Source: Saturnia japonica (taxonomy: Eukaryota; Arthropoda; Insecta; Lepidoptera; Saturniidae). Taken from it: 64,000 bases of DNA. The stretch spans positions 6,104,930 through 6,168,929 of the forward strand of contig CM065325.1 of the NCBI GenBank assembly GCA_033032175.1, written 5' to 3'. A program made the translations under genes and the position numbers. A model generated the notes under the pieces. The model did not search any database. It was given only the letters and a program-made list of their open reading frames with translations, and was not told the DNA's origin. Below, one piece after another: positions 1 to 10,429 of the stretch; the first letter of the stretch is position 1, and every line of letters begins with the position of its first letter.

Positions 1-1040
1 GCCTCCTGTTTGGACTCATCAACTGATTACGGGGTATTTTTTATAAATTCTTTTATTAATTTTAAAATTGAATATAACCAGTACTTTTCTCTATTCTCGG
101 TTACCGGCGCGGCTACAAACGTTATTTGTAGTTATTTAAAAGTTTCGGTACTATACATAAATTTGGTGTAAATATTCCAGATTCGGGATTTGGAGAAGAG
201 TGTCTTTGGCGTTGGAAGCGCTCGTTAATCATACACGGCGTCAATATCGGTGACGAAAGGTAAGGTAAGACGAAAGGCGAGCCTTTACCCTGTTTATTGT
301 AATATATTTGGCAGATTTTTGTGTGGTATCTAAGTACTTCCAACCATTTTCAAAATATAGTCCACTAGAACAGAGAAGTAGAATATCCCACCCGGTGTGG
401 ATCTGGTGGTTACCACCACACCTACCTATTTTGTGTATACTATTACTTTAATAACTACTAAATAAATCATTACGTATTTCGAAATTATTTTATAGATAAA
501 TTTCAATTTGTCTGATACAATCGAATATTCCTTTGGAATATTAAGTGAAACTAAACAAAAGCATCGATGAGGTCCTTGATATACCTTGTATGTATAATTA
601 GCATAGTTCGGAATAGGTAGAGTATATTTACCTAAACTGCGAGGAAAGAAGTAACATAGAGTGTATACTACTTCCCTCTAAAATTCTGGAATGATAATAA
701 TGACGTTTTCATCTTGAAATTTAAGAAATTACAGATTAGATATAGTACTTTGAATACATTCGTAAGAAATTTCTATTTCAAAGTATCTTATGACGCCTTA
801 TAGTCTCGTACTAAAACTTTAATTTTGTAATGAACTATCTATCCAGTGTATAAATCATTTACTTTTATAATACTATTGGTTTTATGCTTAGCTTAATGAG
901 ACGGCAAGCAAATATTGAAAGCTGAAAGCTTTTTACAATTCAATAGACGTCCGATCGTTGTCGTGAGCCAGGGTTTTTACATTTAGAATTAGGGAGTATA
1001 TTATATTTAAAGTTATAATAAAACAGTAAGGAGTTGAAGT
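1..1040. other. AT-rich non-coding DNA with one dispersed repeat
   Basis: No coding region is supported here. Bases about 175-345, read on the minus strand, resemble about 27195-27330 on the plus strand (shared blocks around 'taccacacaaaaat', 'attaacgag' and 'cttccaa'). This is therefore one copy of a dispersed repeat. The rest is AT-rich sequence in which I see no recognisable element. Confidence 0.5.
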
Positions 1041-1535
1041 CTATTTTTTTTTCTTTATTTTAGGCTTAGTCGCTTGGACGACTATGTTGCCTGTGTAATT
1101 TAAACTTCACAAGAAAATTTCCAAACAACACAAAACCAATATTAACAATTACTTAACTTAATTTTAAATAGCTCCCTAGCAAAAAAAGACGAAGGGTCGG
1201 CCAAAATGGAATTATATATACCAATGTGGAACGAACCAGAAGCATTAAGTTTAGACCTAGTAGATTCACTCCGAACATACTCCACCAGAATATGGTGCAC
1301 ATCTCTATTAAGTCTGCAAGTCGGACGGACACTTTGGAGATGGAGCTTTATGCATCATAAATGCGAATTTTTTCGATAGGATGTGTCCCGAGCGTAATCT
1401 CATTCCTGTTATGGCTTCTTGCCGATTAATTGTTATATTTTCTATCCAAGGAGTCTTTAGAGGATGCGGTTGTATCGTTTTGTACCATATTCCTTTGGAT
1501 CTAGAGCGTTCGTCGAAGTATTCTTTCCAGTGAAA
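1041..1535 (-). pseudogene. Fossil C-terminus of an RNase H-type LINE
   Basis: Read on the minus strand, about 1180-1535 gives a broken frame containing YFDERSRSKGIWYKTIQP followed by ITGMRLRSGHILSKKFAFMM. This is the usual region after RNase H in insect I/R1-type LINEs, where the 'R.RSGH..L..' motif precedes a Cys-rich CCHC-like end. Stop codons and shifts follow immediately, so it is dead. A related, slightly longer remnant lies at about 10430-11500 in the same orientation. The plus-strand ORF that overlaps it (1464-1673) is a shadow. Confidence 0.6.
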
Positions 1536-1782
1536 ATAGCAGTCCTTTTTAGCATCAAATTTAAGATATTTGAGACAAAAATACTATCAGGGCGGTTTAG
1601 TCGAAAATATTTCGATAGTTATTATTTTATTTTTTTATCTTTCTGCCTATTAATTTGTACGACAACCTCATAGAAACTACTGGACCGAATTTGATGAAAT
1701 TCAGTATAAGTGTAGTTTATAGTCTGGAGGTAAATTTGGGATGCATGTTTACAAGCTTTTATTTAATTTATTAGCTGTGCCC

Positions 1783-2600
1783 GCGACTTCGTTTGCGTGG
1801 ACTACAGATTAGGTTGCCAACCGTACTATAATATATAGTATTGTACTATAGTTCGAGTCTGCGTACTATACATGTACTGTTGAAAAAATATATGGTATGC
1901 AAAAATACTAAATTTTGAACACCGAAATCCAACAGACAAATCCTTCATTTGTCTTGTCAAACTTGTGAAGGCTCCTTTACATTAACTTATAACTGATGCG
2001 AAAGCATGTATCCGATCTCATCATGATATAATGCGTTCCGAACCTATCCTTGATGTCAAATTGACAACTTCCAGCGAATTATTATGTATTTTACTTTCTT
2101 CTTGGATTTCGATAATTATTTTCAGTTTGATGTGATGAAAAAAATTAACTTTTGATTTACATTAATTTAAATAAATAATGTGATAGCATATGACAATTTA
2201 TTTTAGGCAAAAAGTGCAAGAAATATAGTTTTTATAAAAATAAATAAGTAACAAATAAAATTTTTGATTATTTTTTGCCTTTTCCATAACATACTATATT
2301 TTTTCCAAGTGTACTTTTTTTATACCTTATTTTGAAAAATAATATATTTCCCCTAATAAATGTTGGCAACCCTAACTAACAGACTGCCGTCAAACGGGCA
2401 CACGCGCGAATCGTGCTATCCCCGCTCCCGGTTAATGCTTATTGTGGGGGTTATTCTTAGAAGCTAGACATATGCTCCCCTGACTTTTTTGTAGGTCTTT
2501 TTAATATCTACAATTATGTAGTACATTAATTTGATATATCTCATAATGTTTACTTAGCGTAACCATGTAAGCGCACGAATTTGTTCTCCATGGTCTGTTT
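1783..2600 (+). repeat. Lepidopteran dispersed repeat, head and internal part
   Basis: The opening 'gctgtgcccgcgacttcg' at 1783 is the head of a family with about fifteen partial copies in this window. Bases about 2400-2600 ('gtaggtctttttaatatctacaattatgt' region) align with about 53480-53640, so both loci carry the same internal segment. The part between is AT-rich and may include another insertion. No ORF is present. The family name is not assigned from sequence alone; it behaves like a short non-autonomous retroelement or the 3' part of a LINE. Confidence 0.55.
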
Positions 2601-2833
2601 TTTTTATTTGCGGGGAATTCTAATTCTATTTTTAAAATAAAAGTTGCCTTATAACATCAGTTATCTGTCAGTAAAAGTCCCGTCAAAAACGGTCGAAACG
2701 GTTTGGAGGTTAACCGGAACAAACAGACACTTCAATTTTATTAATTGTATAGATAAGTATGTAACATCAAACATCAAAATTTGCAAACCATTTTTCAAGC
2801 ACTTTTTGGTATCAGATAGAGATGAAATGTATA

Positions 2834-3008
2834 TTTTTTCTCCTCCGGGATGAAAAGTTCACTTAAAGTACCCGATTCTCTCCCGGTGAGATGACAAATG
2901 TGCGCATGCGCGTACTTTACATTATCTCCCGGTAACCTAGCAATTGCGTGTTTATAAATAAAATATATAAACTTTTATATAAACTTTTCATCCCGGAGGA
3001 GAAAAAAA
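2834..3008. mobile_element. Short MITE with 26-bp inverted termini
   Basis: The left end (2834-2859, ttttttctcctccgggatga...) and right end (2982-3008) are inverted copies of each other over about 26 bases with almost no mismatch. About 120 bp of non-coding sequence lies between. This is the structure of a miniature inverted-repeat transposable element. The flanks are A/T runs, so no target duplication can be read with confidence and no superfamily is assigned. Confidence 0.65.
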
Positions 3009-3015
3009 TTGTAAA

Positions 3016-3104
3016 CGCACCTAGGGAGAAAAGTAGGGCATCCCCACCATACCCACCCAACCATACGCGCGGGCGTGAATGTCCTACTTTTCTCCCTCGG
3101 TGCG
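3016..3104. repeat. 25-bp inverted repeat (hairpin)
   Basis: Arm 3016-3040 (cgcacctagggagaaaagta...) and arm 3080-3104 (...tacttttctccctcggtgcg) are reverse complements with two mismatches. They are separated by about 39 bases rich in C and A. The hairpin begins 8 bases after the MITE at 2834-3008 and may be part of a larger composite element. An ORF of 162 codons starts in the right arm (3079-3567, plus) but resembles no family I know. Confidence 0.6.
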
Positions 3105-3567
3105 TAATATACTAATATGTAAACTCCATGACAATGCAATATTATGGTACCATGGAGCTGATCTGATGATGAAGTCGGGGTGTAAGGACTGGAACTTCTT
3201 GATAGCAAATGGTATGACATTAAAATTTTGTCTCGTTTGTTTTGTTATCATGAGAACTATCCATATTACAAACGATGACGAGAGTCTGAAGATAGAGCCG
3301 AACGATCACCACTGGACCGCCCTGATGGAAACTGCAAAAGTAGTTGGGTTCGGGCTCGTTTATTTTGTTCTCATGAGTAGGGAGCCGGGAGATTATTTTA
3401 GAGATAATTATTTTGCATACTGTAGTACTTTCGGTATTACTAATTTTTTTGGCAATTTTGCACGCATCTATTGTTGGCAAATTCAGTGGTTATTTGAGAG
3501 CAGATTGAGCTGTTCGCCATATTGTCTTCGTTTGTTCCAAAAATTAAGTGGTTGGAGAACACGTTAA
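3079..3567 (+). other. Unassigned 162-codon ORF, probably not a gene
   Basis: The frame opens with ATG inside the right arm of a hairpin and runs 162 codons. I recognise no domain. The segment contains an internal diverged repeat (about 3225-3250 and 3351-3375, both with 'tcgttt.ttttgtt.tcatgag'), which suggests repeat-derived DNA. Composition is like the surroundings. An AT-poor patch without stops is the simplest reading, but a small unknown protein cannot be excluded. Confidence 0.2.
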
Positions 3568-3569
3568 AA

Positions 3570-4490
3570 TGATAATGTTAAAAAATGATCAAAGATGTAC
3601 GGAAGATGAGTTTTTTTGTTTTTGTAATTAAAACATGTGACAGCAGAACTGTGAAACTGAACATGACATTTTGTTATTGAGATTTTAAAATCTCAATTGT
3701 TGTATTAATACAATATACCATGGAAGTTTCGGAATTTTTCAGTCGACTTTTCAAAATTTTTATTTCATACAAACCTTGCCCTGAACATTACGAATATAAA
3801 AAAGAAAATAGCCAAATGATCAAGCCGTTCTCAAATTATGCTCCTTCGTGCATGTATTTGCACACAGGAAATTGTTTTATATTTATTTATATAGATAGAT
3901 AGATATAGCGAGTGTATTGTGAAAAACATTGGCATATCATGTAGCATTAGGTACCTGTTATCATATTATGATGAAAAAAAATAATTGATAATTATAATAG
4001 TGAATTCACTTACAAATTACACGGACATTTATAAACTTGATGTACGGTTTATGGCTAAACTATAATTCTTTTAAATAAAAAATATACTGTAAAAAAACAA
4101 GCTTTACATAATAAGTAAGTAAAAACTTCTTTCAAATTAGGTCAATAGCTCTGCGTCATTATCACACAGTATAGCCAAAAATAAATTGCTTTTAACGCGA
4201 ACGCGACCTCTGTATTTGACAAGAGGTTCACGGGGAACATAGAAAATTATTACCTTATGAAATTAAAAATAATAACTTTTATAATAGAACTAATGTTTTC
4301 AATGTTGTAGTTTCCTCTATGTAAATCTCCATGATATAGAGTTGAAAGATCGTCACTTAAAATGAAATCGCTTGAATCTAGTCTTACAAAATTATTGTAC
4401 AACTAGGAAGTTTGGTTCTTGACGATAAATTATATAAAAAAATATTCACTTTTCATTCATTATAATAGGCCATAGTAGAGCATAATTTCT
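3570..4490. other. AT-rich non-coding DNA
   Basis: Nothing recognisable is seen apart from a short TAGA run at about 3890-3905. Short ORFs here have no family resemblance. Confidence 0.4.
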
Positions 4491-4496
4491 TAATAA

Positions 4497-4770
4497 AAAC
4501 TAGCGCCTTTCCCGCGACTTCACTTCGATTTATGTCCCATTCTAACTGAATTACTAAATACCGATTTTCACAGATCGATCTTCAAAAATTACGGATTTTC
4601 AAACAGGCTTATATCTCCTTTTTCATCACCTGAGGGGTGAATTTCTAAAAGTCCTTTCTCAGTACTTACAATGTAAAAGGAGCCCGCATGCAAAATTTTC
4701 ACGGTCCTAATCCCAGTAGTTTGAGTTGTGCTTTAATATTATGTCAGTCAGTCAGATATCTTTTATATAG
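4497..4770 (+). repeat. Dispersed repeat copy with GTCAGTCAGTCAG tail
   Basis: It opens 'actagcgcctttcccgcgac', a diverged form of the family head. It continues with a block (about 4600-4770: 'ttttcatcacctgaggggtgaattt', 'aaaatccttt'-type text, 'ggtcctaatcccagtagttt', 'gtcagtcagtcag') that is repeated at about 46865-47040 in the same orientation. The two copies differ at many positions, so both are old. Confidence 0.6.
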
Positions 4771-6110
4771 GCAAATATTAAAACAATACTTACCAATTAC
4801 TGCTAGAACCAGGAGGGTCACCATATTTTCTAAGCCTGTAATGAGAGAGTCTGATTAATAAAATTTGACAAAAATTACAAATAGATAAACATTTTGTCGA
4901 GAAATTATATAACATTATATCATTATATAAATGTATGCATTATTTATATCTGTATCCTTTGCAATACCTAAAACTAATTTTTGCTTATCATTCATCGTTA
5001 AAATACATCATTCACAACATATAGATTTTTGAAATCAAGTACAGAAGCTTCAACTGCTACCCATACGTGTAAGTGATTAACGACATATTTAAACTGTTAC
5101 GTCTACCATCAAATACAAGATTTCCACCCGCGATTTCACTTTCCTATTCATAAGATTTGTACAGTTTTATTTGAATTAATTTAATTATTTTTTTCTCTTT
5201 ATTTATGGGGCTTTTACATTTGGTATATGCGAGCCCTATCGGAGCATATACAAATTTAACATAAATAAATAAAAAAACCTAAATTTCTACAGTAAATAAA
5301 CTACTTACTAATAATTATAAAAAATTAATAAATATGAGGACACAAATTCACACACGGCCATTTCATTCCAAACTAAGCAAAGCTTGTACTATGGTAACTA
5401 AAAAGTCAGTCAGGGTTTACTACCACTGCACCACGAGACCACGAACTAATTAAAGATACTACATACTTTTATCCCTTACACCATAACTATTAACAATAAA
5501 GTTCCACAGCATACGTCCAGCGGAACCAGAAGTCGATTCCGCTAGTATACTGTGGAAAATACCTACATCTAAAGAACATAACCTTAAACTTCCTTAAAGT
5601 CGATTCCGGACAAAGATATTGTCTGTACATATACACTCAGTGCACGTGCACGTGTCAGCTCCACAATAAATTGTTATAAAAATACAAAACTATCTAAAAC
5701 AGTGCAAAAATTATATAAGCCTATTTTAATTACATAACTACCAAGAATCAATAATTAAACATTATGAAAGAGTGTGATATAATCCTCTAAATCATAAATA
5801 TAAGAGGGAAGTGAAAAGTTCATAATACGAGTATTGGTAAATACCCAAGTTATAACTTTTCTTCATTATTCTTATTAAAAGTACATTAAGCAGTGAATTA
5901 AAAGTGATAAAACGTGCTATAACATTAAAAGTGACTTAAAGTGATACCTACATTGCTCAATGTTAACAAATATCCATACCCTTTATTTATTCAACTACAC
6001 TCCGATTCGTATTCAAAATTTGACCTTTGGACTTAACCGATAAAAGTCAGAACGGAACATTCACTCGCATTATTAGCAGTACGTAAATTTCAACCAAAAC
6101 TGTAGTATTA
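4770..6110. other. Non-coding DNA upstream of the LINE
   Basis: No ORF is supported. The 5' end of the LINE that follows cannot be fixed from sequence. Its untranslated leader may reach back to about 5635, where an arthropod initiator-like 'actcagtgcacgtgcacgtg' occurs, but that is a guess. Bases 5165-5285 hold an AATA-rich stretch like a LINE tail. Confidence 0.35.
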
Positions 6111-6178
6111 GTTCGGCTCAATTGTCTAATGGTCGACTGCGATTAAAGTGTCGGCGGTTCGTATCCACTTTTTTTTTT
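6110..6178 (+). promoter_or_regulatory. tRNA-like box A / box B sequence with T-run, LINE leader
   Basis: The segment 'ggctcaattgtctaatgg' resembles a Pol III box A. 'ggttcgtatcc' about 35 bases later matches box B (GGTTCGAANCC) with one mismatch. A run of ten T follows at once, as at a Pol III terminator. The arms do not fold into a good tRNA: the T-stem has a mismatch and the acceptor is unclear. I therefore read it as a tRNA-derived or tRNA-like relic. It sits about 40-105 bases before the LINE ORF1 start. Confidence 0.4.
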
Positions 6179-6214
6179 CCTTTTTTTATTTTATTAATAT
6201 CAAGCCTTTTAACT

Positions 6215-7264
6215 ATGTCACCCACTATACACTGTGCTGAATGCTTGCAGCAAATTATAAGTAAGCAATATATTAAATGTTGTGCTTGCGCAGCCACATA
6301 TGATTTGACCTGTGCAAATATATCTGAAAATAGATTTTATAGTTTCTATAGTAAGAGAGATAAAAGCAGCCGACGAGACTGGACATGTCCTGCATGTACC
6401 AGTAATTGCCCGAAGGGTGACAACTCTAACACCCCATTGCGTAAACAAACCACAATCCCGCCAGTCCACAGTCCTACGGATAATGTTGCTAACCAGGAGA
6501 AGAAGATAATAATATCTTCTCAAGGGTCGGATAGCAACACTAATTTAGTAGACATCATAAAAAGTGAGATACGCGCTGCGATACGATTAGAACTAGCACC
6601 TATTAAGGAAAAGTTGGGAGAGTTGCAGACTTCAGTCGAGTATGTTAGTGAACAGTACGAAGAGATAATCAGAGTAACAAAAGTACTGACAAATGATTAC
6701 AAAAACATAAAATCAGAATGCGAAGAACTACGAACTACTGTCTCAAGTTTAACCGAAAGACTTAATTCGCTGGAACAATATACAAGGGATACCAACATTG
6801 AAATACAAGGAGTGCCTCAACATAGGACAGAAAACATTCTTTCAATTATCAAGAAAATAGCGGATATAGCTTCTTATAAAATAAGTGATTCAGATATACT
6901 AAATTGTACTCGAGTAGCCAGTTTTAATAAAGATAGTAAACGTCCTCGTGCAATTATAGTAAAGTTGAAAAGTACTCGTTGTCGTGATGAGTTCTACTCA
7001 GCCGTGTCACGCTACAACAAGAAAAACCCCAACAACAAAATGTGCTCATCGTTACTAGGTATAGGGGGTGACCATAGTCCTGTGTATGTGTGTGAGCATC
7101 TTTCTCCCGCTAATAAGGCGTTGCATGCGGCGGCAAGAGCGAAGTCGAAAGAGATAAAATATAAATTCGTTTGGGTGCGCAACTCACGTATATTTATGCG
7201 TAAAGATGAAACATCTCCTTTCGTCCATGTTAAAAACCAGCATGTCCTAAACACATTGTGTTGA
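6215..7264 (+). CDS. LINE ORF1 protein (PHD finger, coiled coil, RRM-like)
   Basis: A 349-residue protein starting at ATG 6215; the frame stays open upstream to 6122 without another ATG. Residues 7-60 have paired cysteines (CAEC, CCAC, C33, then WTCPAC), the spacing of a PHD-type zinc finger. A charged segment at about 110-200 is rich in L/E/K heptad-like spacing ('LRTTVSSLTERLNSLEQY'), suggesting a coiled coil for oligomerisation. After it, 'NIEIQGVPQ' begins an RRM-like domain, and the last about 70 residues ('NKALHAAARAKSKEIKYKFVW') resemble the C-terminal domain of LINE ORF1 RNA-binding proteins. Expected role: nucleic-acid chaperone binding the LINE RNA in a ribonucleoprotein particle. 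Confidence 0.8.
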   Translation: MSPTIHCAECLQQIISKQYIKCCACAATYDLTCANISENRFYSFYSKRDKSSRRDWTCPACTSNCPKGDNSNTPLRKQTTIPPVHSPTDNVANQEKKIIISSQGSDSNTNLVDIIKSEIRAAIRLELAPIKEKLGELQTSVEYVSEQYEEIIRVTKVLTNDYKNIKSECEELRTTVSSLTERLNSLEQYTRDTNIEIQGVPQHRTENILSIIKKIADIASYKISDSDILNCTRVASFNKDSKRPRAIIVKLKSTRCRDEFYSAVSRYNKKNPNNKMCSSLLGIGGDHSPVYVCEHLSPANKALHAAARAKSKEIKYKFVWVRNSRIFMRKDETSPFVHVKNQHVLNTLC

Positions 7265-7358
7265 TATTGCTTACTTTATTGTTGATAAATTTTATGTCTT
7301 CTTTTTCATCTTTAATAAATCAATTGTATAATTCTATGTACTTGATATTACTATATCT

Positions 7359-10154
7359 ATGGAGATGCTAACTTTATACTATCAGAATATTAGAGGAATG
7401 AGAACGAAAACAATAGACATTTATAATGCTTTCATAATGAATAATTACGATGTAATATGTCTGTGTGAGACTTGGCTTGACAACTCTGTATCTTCTAGTG
7501 AATTATTTGATGAAAGATATTCCGTTTACCGTAAAGACCGAACTAATAAATTTATGACAAAGTATAACAAAAAGCATGGTGGAGGGGTATTAATTGCAGT
7601 TAAAAAATCTTTGTCATGTGTTGATAACACCCATCTACACTCTTCTACAGAAGATGTTTGGGTTACATTGCGCATAAATACGTTTACATTTAATATATGC
7701 ACAGTCTATTTACCCTCATATTTGACGTATGAACATTATACAGATTTCATTGATACTGCTGAACGCACTTTTTTGGCATTTCCTACTCAAACACTCATAT
7801 TGGGTGACTTCAACTTACCTGAAATTAACTGGAATAATAGACCGATATCAACAACAAATAATAAGGCCAGGGCTCTCTTTGATTTTATGGATAGATCTGA
7901 TTTAATCCAATCAAATCTAATTCGTAATAATCTTGGAAGAACACTAGATCTCATTATTCACAGTCCAATAATGTCAGTTAAAGTCTTAGAAACACAAATA
8001 TTAAGCCGGCTTGACATTCACCATCCCCCTCTAGACGTAATATTAACTTTTACTAGACAAAAATCATTGAAAGAAAATTATAATACTAGGTACAGATTTC
8101 GAGGAACCGATTTCGATGCTTGTAATAAAGAACTTTCAGAGATCTCCTGGATCCTATACAGCGAATATAATGTGGATGATTTCTTGCACACCTTTTACAA
8201 CCATCTTTGGGAAATCATTGAAAGATACACACCTAAATCTAAGTCAAAAAATGGATGGCCGGTATGGTTTTCGCAATCGTTAATAAAAGTAATTAAGGAA
8301 AAAGACAAATTTCATCATAAGTATAAGCGTTTCGGTAACCCACGTGATTATGACACATATATTATGCTTAGACCTAGAGTAAAAACTTTATTTGATTCGT
8401 GTTTCAAATCTTATATTAATAGAATAGAACAAAATTTAAAAACAGATGTTAAGGCGTTTTGGAACTATACGAAATCTAAGAGATCTACTAATGATTTACC
8501 AAAAAAAATGTTTTATAAGAACATGGTTGCTGAGGATGGTAAAAGTATAGCTGATCTGTTTGCAAATTACTTTGCAACTGTCTATAATACTGGTTCTTTC
8601 CATGCGTATAGTCCTGATTTTCCAGAATCGTCTAACTGTATTGCTTCAATTAATATAACTGATAGTGATGTGGAATTGGCCCTTAAGTCTATTGATATTA
8701 ACAAAGGAGCGGGGCCAGATGGTATTCCGCCAATTATGATTCGCAATTGCGCAACTTATCTGAAAGAACCACTGGTTCTGCTCTTCAGAAAAAGTATTAA
8801 TGAAGGCAAATTTCCGGAACTATGGAAATTAGCCAAGATCGTCCCCATATATAAATCAGGAAACAGAATGGATGTGACAAACTACAGACCAATTAGCGTC
8901 CTTAGCTGCTTCGCAAAAATTTTCGAAAGCATAATTTATAAGCAAATTAATTATCATCTAAAACATATTATCACTGAAAGACAGCACGGCTTTGTTACAG
9001 GGAGATCAACAACTACTAATCTGTTAACTTACACTCACCATTTAAGCTCTGCATTTAATGCATGCACACAGATAGATTCGATTTATGTTGACTTTGCTAA
9101 AGCCTTCGATACAGTTGATCACTCAATACTTTGCCGCAAAGCTTATCACATTGGCATACATGGATCGCTATTGCGCTGGTTAGCTTCGTATCTATCAAAT
9201 AGAACGCAACTGGTTGCAGTATATGGCTATGACTCTACTCCATTTGAAGCAAAATCAGGAATACCACAAGGATCTAATTTGGGGCCACTCTTATTTGTTT
9301 TATTTATTAATGACCTTATAAACTCATTCAAAACTAAATGTCTAGCATACGCTGATGATTTAAAGGTATACCATAATATTCTATCATATGAAGATTGTAT
9401 TGATTTACAAAATAACATTAATCATTTGCATCTTTGGTGTACTCGAAATAACATGACATTAAATATTCAAAAGTGTAATTTGATTACTTTTACGAAAAAA
9501 CGGTCTCCAATAGTGTATCCATATAAAATAAACAATACATTGTTACAGCGTCAGAATACAGTAAAGGATCTTGGTGTATGGTTTGATTCAAAACTAGCCT
9601 ATACGTACCACTATGACTACATCACATCCAAAGCTAACAAAGTTATGGGTTTTATATTTAGAATGTCAAGACCATTTAAAGATCCTGCTACATTAATAAC
9701 TTTGTTTATGACATTGGTTAGAAGCATCCTGGAGTATTGTTCGGTGGTATGGAATCCATACTATCACATACACAATGACAGGATCGAAGCTATCCAAAGA
9801 CGTTTTGTACGTTATTTAGCATCAAAATGTGGACTGAGGCGTAAACTACCTTCATATGAAACTAGGCTAAATCACTTTGGTATCAAAACACTGTCGTCCA
9901 GACGTAGCTTTAGCTCATATTCTATTCTACATAAAATAATCAATGCCAAATGGGATACAACAGAGTTGTTAAGCCAACTATCAATAACCACAAGAGTAAA
10001 CCGGAATCAAAGTATCTTCCACGTTCCATATTGCTCAAATAATGTCTCATACTATAATCCGTTATACAGAATGTGCAGAGAATACAATGATAATGCCAGG
10101 GTTTTGGACATATTTGATAGAAATATAAGCAGTAGTTTTCAATCATCTGATTAA
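7359..10154 (+). CDS. LINE ORF2: endonuclease and reverse transcriptase
   Basis: A 931-residue protein starting at ATG 7359, a usual length for CR1/Jockey ORF2. Residues 1-230 are the endonuclease: YYQNIRGMRTK (N10), CETWL (E37), LGDFN (D150, N152) and a terminal D-x-HH motif (LDIHHPP) in place of the common SDH. The reverse transcriptase follows from about residue 430: GPDGIPP, NYRPISVL, ERQHGF, DFAKAFDTVDH (catalytic D near 577), GIPQGSNLGPLLF and AYADD (near 665). All three catalytic aspartates are present. No RNase H follows. It would nick the target and prime cDNA synthesis on the LINE RNA. No stop or frameshift is seen, so it may be functional. Confidence 0.92.
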   Translation: MEMLTLYYQNIRGMRTKTIDIYNAFIMNNYDVICLCETWLDNSVSSSELFDERYSVYRKDRTNKFMTKYNKKHGGGVLIAVKKSLSCVDNTHLHSSTEDVWVTLRINTFTFNICTVYLPSYLTYEHYTDFIDTAERTFLAFPTQTLILGDFNLPEINWNNRPISTTNNKARALFDFMDRSDLIQSNLIRNNLGRTLDLIIHSPIMSVKVLETQILSRLDIHHPPLDVILTFTRQKSLKENYNTRYRFRGTDFDACNKELSEISWILYSEYNVDDFLHTFYNHLWEIIERYTPKSKSKNGWPVWFSQSLIKVIKEKDKFHHKYKRFGNPRDYDTYIMLRPRVKTLFDSCFKSYINRIEQNLKTDVKAFWNYTKSKRSTNDLPKKMFYKNMVAEDGKSIADLFANYFATVYNTGSFHAYSPDFPESSNCIASINITDSDVELALKSIDINKGAGPDGIPPIMIRNCATYLKEPLVLLFRKSINEGKFPELWKLAKIVPIYKSGNRMDVTNYRPISVLSCFAKIFESIIYKQINYHLKHIITERQHGFVTGRSTTTNLLTYTHHLSSAFNACTQIDSIYVDFAKAFDTVDHSILCRKAYHIGIHGSLLRWLASYLSNRTQLVAVYGYDSTPFEAKSGIPQGSNLGPLLFVLFINDLINSFKTKCLAYADDLKVYHNILSYEDCIDLQNNINHLHLWCTRNNMTLNIQKCNLITFTKKRSPIVYPYKINNTLLQRQNTVKDLGVWFDSKLAYTYHYDYITSKANKVMGFIFRMSRPFKDPATLITLFMTLVRSILEYCSVVWNPYYHIHNDRIEAIQRRFVRYLASKCGLRRKLPSYETRLNHFGIKTLSSRRSFSSYSILHKIINAKWDTTELLSQLSITTRVNRNQSIFHVPYCSNNVSYYNPLYRMCREYNDNARVLDIFDRNISSSFQSSD

Positions 10155-10425
10155 TCTTTTGATTTTATTTGGAGAAGCTATTTATGCGCTAAAACTTTAT
10201 GTAGTTTTTCTAATATAATTAATTGAATTATTTTGTATTATTTTTTTTTTTTTATTATTTTCTTTATTCTTTGTATTTTGTTTGTAAAATTAAATGTTGT
10301 GCCCAACTATAATAGGAAAGCAAATTTAGTTCTATAAGTTACTATTGTTAATGTGTATTTTGTGTTTTAGTTTGGTTTCTGTTGTTGAGCCATAATAAAT
10401 AAATAAATAAATAAAATAAACGATT
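10155..10425 (+). other. LINE 3' UTR and (AAAT)n tail
   Basis: About 230 bases of AT-rich 3' UTR containing a T14 run, then the tail 'ccataataaataaataaataaa'. Tails of short tandem repeats instead of poly(A) occur in CR1-group LINEs. The two 5'-truncated LINE tails at about 18000-18282 and 39515-39790 end in similar AAAT repeats but have a different preceding sequence. Confidence 0.7.
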
Positions 10426-10429
10426 TCTG

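Larger units (their letters stand above)
6112..10425 (+). mobile_element. Near-complete CR1/Jockey-type non-LTR retrotransposon
   Basis: A LINE with two open, undamaged reading frames (ORF1 6215-7264 and ORF2 7359-10154, 94 bp apart) followed by a 3' UTR and a tail of AAAT repeats ending near 10425. ORF1 has a PHD-like finger, coiled coil and RRM-like region. ORF2 has an apurinic-type endonuclease and a reverse transcriptase but no RNase H. That combination fits the CR1/Jockey group; the exact clade needs a tree. The 5' boundary is uncertain (the start given is the tRNA-like motif). No target duplication was found. Intact frames suggest a fairly recent insertion. Confidence 0.85.

Noticed and set aside
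1464..3902. Short plus and minus ORFs as host genes
   Set aside because: Most are 60-90 codons, several begin with non-ATG codons, and they lie in repeats or on the opposite strand of fossils. None shows a known domain.
6110..6178. A functional tRNA gene
   Set aside because: The boxes are present, but the acceptor and T-stems do not pair properly and no anticodon arm could be set.
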